A stretch of DNA of 64,000 nt from Tilletiaria anomala UBC 951. Its lineage: Eukaryota; Basidiomycota; Exobasidiomycetes; Georgefischeriales; Tilletiariaceae. Under the pieces are notes generated by a model. That model made no database searches and was not told the DNA's origin. It saw nothing but the letters and a program-made list of their open reading frames with translations. The DNA is taken from contig NW_013547017.1 in assembly GCF_000711695.1 (NCBI RefSeq), positions 248,001 to 312,000 of the forward strand, read 5' to 3'. A program made the translations under genes and the position numbers. Below are positions 45,407 to 57,498 of the stretch, piece after piece. Numbering within the stretch: position 1 is the first letter of the stretch; every line of letters starts with the position of its first letter.

Positions 45407-48400
45407 TCAAAAGTGCGAGACGCCTTCGTTGTCCAGGCTGCTGATGCGCTTGCGCTGCTCGCCCGCCGCATTCCGCAGCCGCTGCAGCCCATCTTGCACA
45501 CCGCCCTTGAGCCACTGCGCCGTGCGGAAGCCCTTGAGCTGCGCCGCGCCCCGCTGCTGCCGGTGCAGCGTCCGTTTGCGCGACTCGGCGCTCGCCCGGT
45601 GCACCGCGCCGTCGCCATCGTCATCGGAGAGGGAGGGCGAGGAGCCGGGAGAGTCCCTCCTGCGTTCGCGGCCATACTCGTCTCCATCATCGTCATACCC
45701 CCCGTCGACTTGCCCACCGCCACCGAGGGCGAACTCGGACGGTATGCCGACATCGTACAGATCATCAGACTCGTAGCCATCCTCCCCGGCACTGGCGCCG
45801 AGGGCGGCGCTCCGCGAACGCCGAAGTGCCGCCAGCTTCTTCGGGCGCGGGTGCTCGCCCGCGTCAACCGCGACAAGGTGCGTCTCCCACGCCACGCGCA
45901 TCTCCGCGTCGCCCGCGACGAGCGCCTTGTGCTCCGTCGCGATGCCCGGCACGAACGCCAGCGTCAGCTCCAGCGTGCCAATGCGCCGAATCCCGTTGCC
46001 GTTGTTGTCGCCGCTGCTGCATTCAGCCAGCACGTCTGGCACATCGCGCTGCGTCAGCGTGCATAACTCCTCCATCATCGGCCGCTCGTGCGGCCCAGGC
46101 GCCCGCGACTGGAGGAGTGCCTCGCGTCGCCGGCGGAGCAGCGCGCGGTACACGTCCTGGTCCACGTGGTCGCCCTCGCCGGCAAAGATGGGCACGCGCA
46201 GCGTCGTCGGCTTTCTGTCGACGATGTGATCCAGCGAAATCACCGCGTGCCCGATCCGCGGTCGCTTGCTTGGCCTGCGCCGTTCCTGCACCAGGCGCAC
46301 ATGTACCCAGCACGGGTAGCGCTGCCGGATCGCCAGCCGCATCGCCTCCCTCATGGGCCAGTCGATACGCAACGACGCAGGTGACGAGGACGGCAACGCG
46401 CCGCCGCCTTCTTGGCTGCCGACCGGCACGGGTACCGGCTCGACGCTCGCGCTGCAAATCCTGCCACCATACGTCTCGAAAATGACCGCCATGTTCTTCT
46501 CGTTCCCAGCCGCTCCTCTGTCAATCGTGGCGCCGAGTTTGTCGACCTTGAGCACGCCGACGTTCCATCCGCGCAGCGCGGCGGGGATTTGCACGTCCAG
46601 CGAGCGGAACACGACAGAGATCTTCATACGCCCAAAGCCCAGCCCGCCAGTGAGCGTGTGCCAGTCCGTGTGCCGTCCCGAGTCCTTGAGCACGTCCGCA
46701 AGCCGGACGCTCACCAGCCCAAGGACCGCATCCGCCTCGCGCATCCTTGCGTCCTTGACGACGAAATCCAGCCGGCATGTGCGCCAGTCGAGCACGAAAC
46801 GCTCACCGCCTGCATTAAAGTACGGTTGCGCATTGAGCACTGCGAGCGGGCGGAGCAAGCAGTGTCAGCAAGCGCCCCCTTGAGGCTTACGCTTTTGCTG
46901 AAGCACTCACCTGCAGTTCTCGTTTTGAGAATGGGCTGGTCATTCAAGCAGACGTAGCAGTAGGACGATGGAAACTTGGAATCCTCGCCCATGACGTCTT
47001 CGAGGCGCGTTCGGGGCCGCATACCCTGATCCTGGCTGCGGCCGCTGCCGGAGAGCGTCTTTTGCGGGGGTAAGATCTCGAGGCCGTGGATGTTGTGGAT
47101 GTGGTAGCAGACGATGCCGGACGGCAGCTCCGGCATAGGCGCTTTCGCTTGCTGCTCCTCCGCACCTTGGATCATGGCGATGAGCTTCTTGACTCGCTCG
47201 CCCCGCGCCAGGCGCGCTTTCAGCAAATCCGTGTCGGTTTCGAACCCTAGTCGCTGTACAACCCGATCGAAACCCGTCATGTACTGCTCGAGATTCGCAG
47301 CTTTCACGCCATCCTTATCCTCTTGCACACCTGTTACCCCACCCGCGTCTAAAGTGCTCACACCATCCTTCTCGTCTTGCTTGGCTACCTGCGCGCTCGC
47401 CACCTTGTGCGGGAGCGAGAGGCCAAAGAAGCCGACGCTGTAGCTGAGAGTACCCTGCACCTCACTTACTTGATCGAAAGGCTCCAGCTCATCCGTCCTG
47501 TATTCGAGCATAATCTGCGCGTCCCTCCCTTTGCGGCTCATGGCGCGCGTGAGAAGATGCTGCAGGGGAACATCGATCTTCCCTAGCGGGTCGTCCACCG
47601 AGAAACGATCGGCGTCGTAGACAGTGAGGCGCAACGAGTCGTGTGCACGGATCTCATCAGGTGTGACGAGCAAGAAACCCGACTCCTGCCACACAGGATC
47701 ACAGCTCCTGCGTACAACGCGCGTCGAGAAGAGCGGTCGTCCCGAACGTGCAAAGCACGCCTGGACGAACGGGTCGGACTTGCCGTTCGTATCCGCCGCA
47801 GCGAGGTCCGTGGCTTGATGGATGATCAGCGAGATGACGCCGACGGCGTATGGGTGCTGCGGGCCCTCGCCTGCGCTGAGCAGCGCTGCTACGTCGACCG
47901 TGTACGCCTTCGGCATCACAAATCCCTTCACGACGCGTTCGATCGAGCGGAGGATGTACGATGAGATGAGCGGCAGCTGCATCGCATCGACCACCATTTT
48001 CTTGCCTAGCGGCTTGGCGGATATTTCGAGCTTTGGCTGTCCAATCAGTGTGAACGCGACGTGCTTGACAAAGGGGAGGACCGGTGTGACTTGTAGCCGC
48101 AGGCGCATTCGGCCTTCGATACCCAGCACTTCGATCCATACCGGCACAGAGATGGCAGCGAGCTTCTTGATGCCGATGCCCAGATAGAGGAGCATGCTGA
48201 GCAAGAAGAGTTGTCAGCGGTGAAATGTTATCATTTTAAGGCTCCTGATGATGTCGCGCTCGCACTCACTGAAGTTTTTCTCTTCCCTTTTGAATGATAT
48301 CATCTTCCGAAAGCTGCACGTCACCCTCGAAATCGGTTTTTTGGTTCATCTTACCGCACGACCTGCCGTCAAGCGTGCTAGGCGCACGGTAGACAAAATC

Positions 48401-49832
48401 GACTTCCAGATTGATAAAGTCGCCACTGTCTAGATGGCCCTCCTCGTGCGTCGGCAAGGTATCTTCCTCGTTCTGCTTCGACTTCTTGCGCCACAGCCTC
48501 TTATGCTCCGCTCGCGCGTTTTCGTCGCCGTCTGCATCGCCCGCAAGAAAGGCGTCGATGCTGGGTGGAAGGACCTTGAAGCACTTCAGGCGAGGCGGAA
48601 GACTTCCTTGATCCAAGTCGTGCACGCGTGCTGAGTGTACGATCCCAGGTACTTGCTGCATCAGCGCATCCTCCAGCAGATCGATGAAAGGGGCAAAGTA
48701 ATCGTGCCCGATCAAGGGCCATACGTGCGAGAGGACCGTGTTCACCCATTCTACGGTCTCTCCGAAGGGGTATGGGGCCCCTGGTAAGGTGTTTTCCTTC
48801 TCCGAAAACAGAGCCAATATGTCGTTCGGTGACTGCGAGCCGATTCAAGTATGTCAGACCGCAATTCTGGTAAACAGCTTTGCAAGGTAAGAGCCTCACC
48901 ATCCCATGCTGACTCAAGATCCTGCGAACCTGCTCCTCGACAAGCCATCGATCATCCTGCTCCTGCCGCTCCAGGCTTTTGAGCAGCACGAATCCGAGTG
49001 ATGCAACAACCAGGCAAGCTGCCAGAAACGCCGTTTTTGTGTAGTGCTGACCCACATGTGCCGTGAAGACGGCGACGACGGCGGTGGCAGTGAAGAAGGT
49101 AAACAACAGGCGTCGTTGCGAACGACTGCGCTCGGTGAGCTGATTGAAGAAACGCGACAGGATATCTGTGTTCTTGCTGCTGCTGATGTCGGCTGCAGCC
49201 GTGACATGTGTGTCTTGGGTAGTTGTATTCGTCAGCGGTGTATCAGGCAAAGAAGCCGTATTGCGGACGGGTACGGCCGCTGGGATCTTTCTTTGCTGCG
49301 TGGGAGTGAGAGCTGTATCTCCTTCGTCAACTGGGGCTGGGGTCAGACGAGAAAGCACGGGCTTCCCCCCTCTTGTAGAGGACGAATCAAGTGAAGGCGC
49401 ATTTGCGTGTAAAGCTTGAGCAGCTTGCGCACCTTGCGACACCAAAGCATATGCAGTAGTCAGAGGCATAGGACCCTCATCTCTTTCTCGGTCGTCGTGT
49501 CCTGAATGGGCCTGCAGTGAGGGGACAGAGTCCATATCCGCAGCTGTCACGGAAGCGGCTTTGGAGTGCCGTTTACTTGAGCTGGTCCGATCGCGGGCTT
49601 TGTGAAGGAACGAGGCAGACGACCTGCGGATCGAGTCAAATGGAGATGCGGAAGATCTGGAAGATGATGAGGCCGCAGAAATCGAAGACTGCGCGGCTGA
49701 GAGTCCCGTTGACGTTCGAGCAAGAGCATTCTGCTGGTCCATCGCTGCGCCAGCGGACTGCTGGCCAAAATCCACTGCGGGAGAAATTGAGCTTGGGCCT
49801 TGGTGCTCCAGCGCCTTCGCTGCGGAAGCCAT
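45407..49832 (-). CDS. Tricalbin / Mug190-like ER-membrane lipid transfer protein (SMP + C2 domains)
   Basis: Putative ER-plasma membrane tether that moves lipids through an SMP domain. Exons (minus): 49832-48900, 48832-48270, 48196-46911, 46839-45407; 1404 aa. Order: disordered Ser-rich head (1-235); two-helix membrane hairpin about 240-285 (LLFTFFTATAVVAVFTA, TAFLAACLVVASLGFVLL); SMP domain from VEWVNTVLSHVWPLIGHDYF through FINLEVDFVYRAP, RMRLRLQVTPVLPFVKH and QLPLISSYILRSIERVV. Then C2 domains: SLIIHQATDLAAADTNGKSD with the Ca-type Asp pattern and DADRFSVDDPLG; CYHIHNIHGLEILPP ... RTCRLDFVVKDARMREADAV; and a weaker third (WNVGVLKVDKLGATIDRG). The acidic tail is unmatched. S. pombe Mug190 has the same SMP-C2 plan; tricalbins have the same hairpin. 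Start chosen at MASAAKALEH. Confidence 0.88.
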
Positions 49833-52800
49833 CACGGAGGGTGCTTTTAAGCTGCTTTGAAGTGAGAAAGGGTCAATTCCCTCAGTCGCTGGCGGACCTT
49901 GCAGGTGGCGAAAGGCGGGCCTTGACCCCGGCTGCTCAAGCTCGATACGTTTGCTCCTCGAAGGTGGTCAGCATGCACGCATCGATGCCGCCCAATGGGA
50001 CCAACAGGGCTCTACAGAGCATTGATGATTGCATAGGACGTTTGGAACTCGACCATGTTTCAGCATGCGTACGTCGGCTGCAGTTTGACTATTTGACTAC
50101 ATTGACATGTCATCATGGCTTTCATACTGCTGTCGCTCGTTTGCGGGCGGGCGCTCGGCGAGCAATGGAGTGGAGCCAGAGCTGTGCAACTCTTCCTCTG
50201 ACGGCAACTACCAGTGGTCCGTGGGCGCAGGACGCAGCTTTATGGGTCGGCCTTGGTGCGCTTGGCTCTAGGGTTAGTGTTTGTTTGCATGGGTAGTCCG
50301 AGCTTCCAAAACGAGAGGGCTGTAGGCGCAATAATTAATATGCGCCAATTCACGATGCCCAATACCAAACACATACATATGCTGGCGCCGAGCATGTGCT
50401 AATCATGTTCGGGGTTGGGGGCGCATGCAGATCATCACCCCAGGTTTGGTGTGCAATTCAATGACGAGGCATTTGCTTTCGAATTTCAGCATTATCAAGT
50501 CTTGCGAGTTACATGTATGATGATTTCGATAAGCTCCTTTCTATTGCGTTCATGGCAGCGTATGGTAGTATCTGCTATGTAGAGCGTATCACAATCTAAG
50601 GTACATTGTGTGAACCATGCTTTACTCTGCGCAATCCCTATGGCGTTTAATTGCGTGACTGAGGTGTGTAAAAGTTGGAAGGCTGAAGGTCGGGTTGGTC
50701 AGACAGAACGAATGTGAGTAGATTAGAAAGGGTCACTATGCGTTCGTCGCGGGCGCCTTTGGCGCAGCAGCAGCAATGGGTACGAACTCCGTCACGGTGT
50801 TGAGGCTCGCCACGTGACCCCAGTGACCTTGTACGCAGCGGCGGTGCTCGAATCCGTCGCCGAGCGCGGCAAGGTCAACACGTCGCCGCATACTTGTGCA
50901 GATCTCTCGGGCCCCTAAGCGATGCCCCGGCCCATGCCAAAGCGGTTGCCTAAAAAGCAAAGGTCGAAGCCCTTGCTGCTGTGTGTGAATGAGATGAGAT
51001 GGTGTCTTTATCATGGACACGCCCGCTTGAGCAGCTTCGAGCAGCTTCCTCTCTGCCCTCACCAGCAAGTCCAAAAGGACAAGACTCCCGCACTTTGGTC
51101 GTTCAGCCAATTGAATGACCCGTATTCCGCCCGCCGCCCGTTCCCTCGGCTTCGGCACCCAGAGCGCCAAATGCCAGTGCAATAGCAGCGTCCAAGCAAA
51201 CCGCATCGTCCGGCAAGCACATGTGATTACTAGCGTTTGCAGGCTTCCCGAGCCCGTCTTTACCGACAGGGCCAAAGATGTAGTGGCACTGTCAACAAAG
51301 GCAAATATTAGCACAGGAAAGATAACTTCGGGACGTTGGGGCCAGCATAAAACCCACAGCTTGCAATTTGCTCTGCTCTTCCCACGGCACTTACCAAGCG
51401 GGGTTGAATGGGTAGGGGTCCGATTGCGCCAAATAAGGACGCTAGAACACCAAAGGATGATGAATATGAGTTGAATACTCCATCTAGGCTCCTCAATGCG
51501 GCCAATGAAGGCACCTTAGCACCCGCGAAGGACACCTCGCCTAGCAATCTTGATCCAAGTCCGCGTGCTTTGCGCTCGGTCCGCAGCGTGCACTGATATT
51601 CTCTTTCCGAACTACGTGAACATGGTGGAGATAACGCCCATGCTGGTGAGCGCCAACGCTGCTGCTGCAGCAACCGTAATTGAAGTCGTTAGCAAAAGCG
51701 CCGGCCAAGTGTGTACCATCTGCAGCTTTTCTTGCCGAAAGGAAGGCTAGGCTGTGACCTGGCCGTGTCCGGCTTATCATCGATCGTCTATGTTCAGCAG
51801 GGAAGCCTGTGATTGCAATTTATTGTACGAGGTTCAAAGATAAGTGATGAATCTCGCCGAATGTTCATGGACACCAGCTTAAGTTAAATTTTTGTTTCCT
51901 CTTGTATCTTTGTATCTAGACTCCGGCTGCGATCTTTGAGCGCCTAAGCAGCGGGTGAGCACTGGATGTGACGTCCATACGTTGCCGCCACAAACCACTT
52001 AACAGACACCGTGGCAAGAGTGTGAATCACCGCTTAACCGCAGCCGAAGATGTATGTGCGGCAGTTTCTATGCTCACAGGTAGGCATTGACCGTTGAGCA
52101 CATGCCGTACACTGTCGTACTTATGAGTACGTGACAGATGCATGCTACTTGTCCATACGTTCTCCCAAGACGTAAACACTACTACTTTCGTATGTATAAG
52201 AGTGAAGAGTTTGGAAGCAGCTCTGGACAAATCTCGTTTACAGTGTTGAAGTAGGCTGCAAATAGAGCCGTTCTACGTTTCTAGGCTGGTGTATTGACAA
52301 TAGACCGTACATCGAGCGTCGACCACGGTGAAACAGGAGAGAGCATTGCAATCCAGCTGAAGCCCGTTGAAGCAATGACCCAATAACGAGAAGTTTCCTT
52401 CTGTAAAAGCAAACTCGTTTCTACACACTCATACATCCAAGCATATATGTAGGCAGCAAGAGTGATAGAAGCCAGAAGGTCATAATTGTGAACAGCGCAC
52501 ATCGATTGGACACGCAAAGCCGTTGGAGGCTATAAACATCAAATTGAAAACGGGCGCCGTGCTCTTCAAGTGCAATCACATCTCAGGGGTGTGGCGGTGC
52601 CTCTGGAAGTCTTGACGGAGCAATGTGTTTATGGCGTGCACGTTTGGACTTTCTAATATGTGAACTCGAGAGTCGAAGACTTTCAAGACAAGGGTAGGTT
52701 GTCTGCACTGATGAGACTGGGTGAACTGGAGAACCAGCGCTACAGAACCCAGCCCCCAAGCTCTCTGAAGAGCTTCTTTACGAGCAGCAAGCAGCAAAAA

Positions 52801-54199
52801 ACAAGCTCCATAGAGTCCAAGTCTGTCCAAACTGCTCGTAATGATATTCACATATACCCGTGTGCTATATACTGTGTAGAATCTGTACTCGTATATACAA
52901 TTTGTACAGGCATACATAGGATGAGAAATGGTCTCCTTCGCAGCTCCGCGGATCATTTCTTCGATTTGATTGGTGCTTGTGGCATGCGAGGAAAGGCCAC
53001 CAGGTCAATGAGTTTTCCTTCAGACTCAGCGCCAGAAGTGCTCTGGAATCTGGGGTAATAGTCAAAGTCCCGGCGCCAGCAAGCTGGGAGCTGTGTCAGT
53101 GCGCAGTGAGGTTACCATATGTACAAGCAGTCGGCGACGGTCTAGTTGGTCAGTGATCGATCGGCAACCACATACCCAGTCAGGCAATAGACTGTTATCG
53201 ACAATGCACACCAGCGCATGCATTAACTCATTCTATTCATCGAGCATATCCTTGTACAGTGTACAGTCTGTTCAATGGTCATCCTCTTTTCTTGTCCCTT
53301 GCGGCTTGCTGGCCCTTACCTATCGGAGCATTGAAGGGGATTATTGCTGCGGGTGAACTGGATGAAAAAGTGCACGGCATTAGACATGGCACAAACCAAC
53401 TTGTTGTTTGGGCTGCACTCGGCACCTAGCCCACGAACCTCGACAGACCATGAAACGTCTCACTAGTATCGAAACGCACTCGAGTATCTACTAGCGCCGT
53501 GTCCCCCACAGGTTCACTCGGCGATTCGAGGATCTCCCATGGCGGCCAGCGAATGGAGCCATCTTGGATCGTGGTTGGCTATTTTTAGCTAAGGAGAGCT
53601 GCTGGAGATTGGACAGTCCAGGGCGAACACTGGAGAGCATTTGAAAGGATTCAGGCGTCCACTTGCGTCCAGGCGGCTCCAGCGCTGGCGGTGAATGTGC
53701 AGCTCAATAAAGGGATTGATTAAAAATTAAGGCCATCCATTCCCGCTCGTAATTCGTTTCCCATCAAAGGCGCAAAGAGGCCCCGCAATCACAAACCCCG
53801 CGCATCATACCTGTGATCAAGCTCCATGTTCTATTCACGTCGTCACGCGCATAATGAAATGCGACGACATTTATTAACGAATTGCATCTGTCTTCACCGT
53901 GTATCTTTGGAGGCTGCAGATGAGTTTGGTGCCACTTTTCGAAGCAGCCACCTCACCTGACGAGATCTTCCCTTTGGGTGGTCAGTGCATATAATGTCAT
54001 CGTTAGCAAGCTGGGATTGAGCAGGAAAGAGTCGATAAGAGATCGATGTTATGAATACAGATTTGATGGTAGATATCACAGCGTCATTAAGAAGGCTCGC
54101 GGTGGATCGGGGTATCATGCAGATCGAAGGGAAGGTGTAAGCTCAACATCTTCGGTACATTGATCGAAACAGCCGTGAAGGGGGAAGCGTTGCAGGCGT
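49833..54199. other. 4.4-kb gene-poor stretch with a possible coding remnant
   Basis: No gene supported with confidence. Around 50736-51680, minus-strand pieces joined by a good intron (GTAAGT about 51393 to GACAG about 51284) read GAIGPLPIQPRL then CHYIFGPVGKDGLGKPANAS, which look protein-like. A competing 192-codon frame and plus-strand frames (for example DDEYELNTPSRLLNAANEG at 51460-51520) overlap it, so strand and frame stay unresolved. From 51800 to 53890 nothing stands out. Confidence 0.3.
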
Positions 54200-56692
54200 T
54201 CAAGTTGCAGCAGCACCGGGCGAAGGGACATCATGAGCCTTATCGGACTTATTGCTCTTAAAGCCCTCCTTGACATGGTGAATCCTGCTCTCGAAGTCCT
54301 TCATGTGGAGCATCGACAGGTGCTCACGCTTCGCCTCCCATCGCGGAGGCGGCGACCGCACGGCGTACGACTTGGTCACACCACGGCCTTTGCCTTGCTC
54401 GACACGAATGTCGAACTCCAGCTCGGACGATGAGGGGTCGTACGATACGGCGCACCAGTTGCGGTTACCCATGATGCTGGAGTAGCAGAAGCGTTGCATG
54501 TCAGGATGCTTCACAGAGAGTACGCCAAGCGCTGCGGACTGCGCACACTCACAACTTGTTGTTCTGATTATTCCCATTGACGTCCTTGTCAAAGAGCGGA
54601 ACCATTGCCTCCTTTGTGCCTCGGTAGAACAAGCTTCTGTGCTTTTTTCTAGCTAGGCGGTTGAGCATGTTGATGACCGCTAGCGGAGGTGGGGCATTTA
54701 CAATCGCACTGGTGATCACAGCGAGCATGTACTTGGGATCCGTAGACGGGTTGTGCTGGTGGTAGCCTACGTGATCGGCTGGAACATGTAAGCGCGAGCC
54801 ATCATTTCAGAGGATACAACGCTCTCAGTGATACGCACCAAAGAAAACTCCGACACCTGATGGATTTCGCGTAATGAAAAAGGAAAGGTGAAAATGTTGT
54901 CAGCACGCATACAGACGGAGCTGGTACCAGTGCGTATGCTTGCCATCTCTCACTCACCAGCCGCGTGAACATCACCACTGATAAAGCTGACGCGCAACCG
55001 CTTTTCGCACGCCACCTCCTGTATGCGTTCCACGAGCCAGTTCCTCTCGTGCTTATGCGGACCGGCGCACCAATGATCGCCGAGGTCGTCAAGCAGTTCG
55101 GCCTGGCCGTTGAAGTTGTTCGTGAAACTCGGCGAGATGCCCTTGGCGAGCAAGATCAACGGGTTGAACGACGACGCGAGCGTCTTTTCCAGAAATACCA
55201 TGCGCGGGTACGCGAGCGGCACACCCAGTAGGATGATCAGGTGCTCCACGCCATGTGGCAGCGTGTGCACGCGCTTGAGCACCTTGTTGTATGTCGCGCG
55301 GCTGACGATCTGGTCAATCTTGCGCTCAGAGCGACAGTCGACCATGAGGATCCATTGGCTCGGACCAAGGTAGCTGAGGAAGCTGTGATTGCGGATATTC
55401 TTCAAGTACGGTCCAGAGTGCTCGCCAAAAATAATGGACTTGTTCGGGTGCGAGGACTCGGACAAGCCGTCCACTTCGTCGACGATGAATTGTTGGAAAA
55501 GCAAGTAGTAAAAGTACCCTTTGGCACCAATGGCGTTGAAAATCTAGCAAAAGTCATAAGTCAAAGTTAAGAATGGCTAAACTAAGATGAAAGAGAGCAA
55601 TGCCTCACATCGCTCAACATCCAATCGTCATCGTATGTTCCAAACCCGTCAATAAGATCGTGGTCGTCGAGCATGTTCATCATGGGGATCTGCGCGATTG
55701 CCTTGCTGAACGATCCCGAGCCAAACCATTCACAGTACCACGTAAAAAAGAAGCGCTCGATCCCGGCGTCGATCTCTGGTGTCATGGGCATCTTGCTGCG
55801 CTGTTGTGGGTTCTTGCACGTTGTCCACGCATACAGCTCCGGCTCTTTTGTCAGCTTGTCGCAGTAGACTGGACAAGAAGAGATGAAAGTTGAATATAAG
55901 TTTAGGAACAGAGTCGAGAGCATACACCATCAAGGGTTGCATGACCCGATACTAACTCTGGTCTCCTCCTCCGTTAAGCATATGGAACCTTTGCTGCTCA
56001 TGATGCTTAAGCAGATCGTCCCATAGTGGATTGGCTCCATTCCACTCTTCGGCATTAATACTCGAGCTGAAGCCATTGCAGCTATGTCCAGCCCACCTGA
56101 AGTTCATCTCCTTCCCAGGCACGATAAAGGTGTACTCCTTGGTTGCGTCCACGCTGTCCGGCTTCTGGTCATTCTTTGCTTGCACTTTCCCTGGCGAGAT
56201 CTGGTACGTCACGGGTGTCTCGATGAGACCGTCGGCAAGGGGAATATTGTATTCGAACCGCCAAAAAGTGTGCGGGCCGCCCTGACCTTTGTAGTGCCAG
56301 ATCTCCTTTCCTTGCACCACCATTTTGCTACCGCTGAGCGTGGGTGCGGACAGAGCCAGGGTGGGTAGAGACGAATAGTCGGACGCAGCATCGTCGGTGA
56401 CGATCATGGCGAACGCGTGGTACACGCCGTCCACCGTTGTGTCGTATTTGAGCATCGGGCCGGCTTTGACCTGAATCTGTCCGGTGCTGGTGACATCATG
56501 TCCCGCTGCGGGTGCTGTAGGATCGCTTCCTGCACTTGCATCTGCGGGTGCGGGTAGAGGATCGATGGCCAGGAGCGCGGCTTGCAGTGGTGGCGCAGCG
56601 ACAGGCTCTGAATAGCCATTGGCGGTGGCTGCAGCCTGGATGTGTGCTGCGGGTGGTGCACCACATGTATCGGAACCTTTGATTTGGGACAT
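54200..56692 (-). CDS. PhoD-like phosphatase-domain protein
   Basis: Intracellular member of the fungal PhoD-like (calcineurin-superfamily) phosphatases; substrate unknown. Six exons (minus): 56692-55957, 55868-55609, 55543-54958, 54856-54839, 54778-54553, 54476-54200; 700 aa, usual for the fungal family. N-terminal half: KAGPMLKYDTTVDGVYHAFA, WHYKGQGGPHTFWRFEYNIP, KEMNFRWAGHSCNGFSSS. Catalytic part: NPLWDDLLKHH, FHMLNGGGDQIYCDKL, FGSGSFSKAIAQIPMMNMLD plus DHDLIDGFGTYDDDWM (metal-binding DDHD), RSERKIDQIV, GVEHLIILLGVPLAYPR, RVSFISGDVHAAGVGVFFG (second metal cluster) and ITSAIVNAPPPLAV. The C-terminal part ends with SPPPRWEAKREHLSMLHM. Exon 4 is only 18 nt (VGVFFG). No signal peptide, unlike bacterial PhoD. 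The first intron uses GTTAGT. Confidence 0.92.
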
Positions 56693-57498
56693 GACTGCTG
56701 CTCGCTTGAGATTCCCATGGGTAGAGCAGATGATCGCGGTGAAAGGGTGCTGCTGAGCAGGACACAGTCGTCAATGGCGTCCAGGATGACAAGGGCTTCA
56801 AGTGGAGATAGATGCAAGGATGGAAATAAGATGTACGGCCACTATTCGCAAAAGGGAGACGCCTGCTTGCTGCAATACAATGCTACTCCACTGCCATATC
56901 GTATGTATAAGGATAGATGCAGGGTTGAGGATGGCGGTTGCTCCCTATGCTTGCACCTCTCCCTTCGACGTCCTGGCGGGACACATCCAGCCCCGATGAC
57001 GCAGCGATGACAAATGCCGCTCCAGTTTTCTCCATGGGCAGGGTCCAGCCACCACACAGCACGTGCGCTACGCCGGACTCTCGATGATTGAGAAATTTGG
57101 CTAATTGTGGAGATGCAACGCCGGACATGTTAGGGTTTTTTGCCTCGTGATGGGCGAGAAACGCCAAGCCGGTTTGGCTTCGTCAGTGGCTGCAGGAAAA
57201 GCATTTGCATCTAGGATTGGCATAAGGTGTAACCCTACTCCCCATTTCAGAGAGGAGCATCAGGATCAACAAGTCCCGGGTTCCGTCTTTCCGTGTCGGC
57301 AGCCAACTGCACGAAAAAATTGTGGACACCCGAACGGCGAGGGCGATGAGCTTGCTTCGAGGAAGACTCTCCTTTGTGGTTTGGACATCGCGAAGGTTGG
57401 CGCCGAGGTCTTACCGCCGTATTGATTGCTTTAATCCAAAGAGCAGGACAATTTCTTGTCGAGAAGCATTGTCAACCTCTGGTTCAATTAGCGCAAGC
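56693..57498. promoter_or_regulatory. Divergent promoter, PhoD-like / RRS1
   Basis: 806 bases between divergent starts. In-frame non-ATG extension of RRS1 to 57322 exists but has no family similarity; no separate gene. Confidence 0.4.

Noticed and set aside
57322-57498. N-terminal extension of RRS1
   Set aside because: Begins with a non-ATG codon and has no RRS1 family similarity; the ATG at 57499 fits better.
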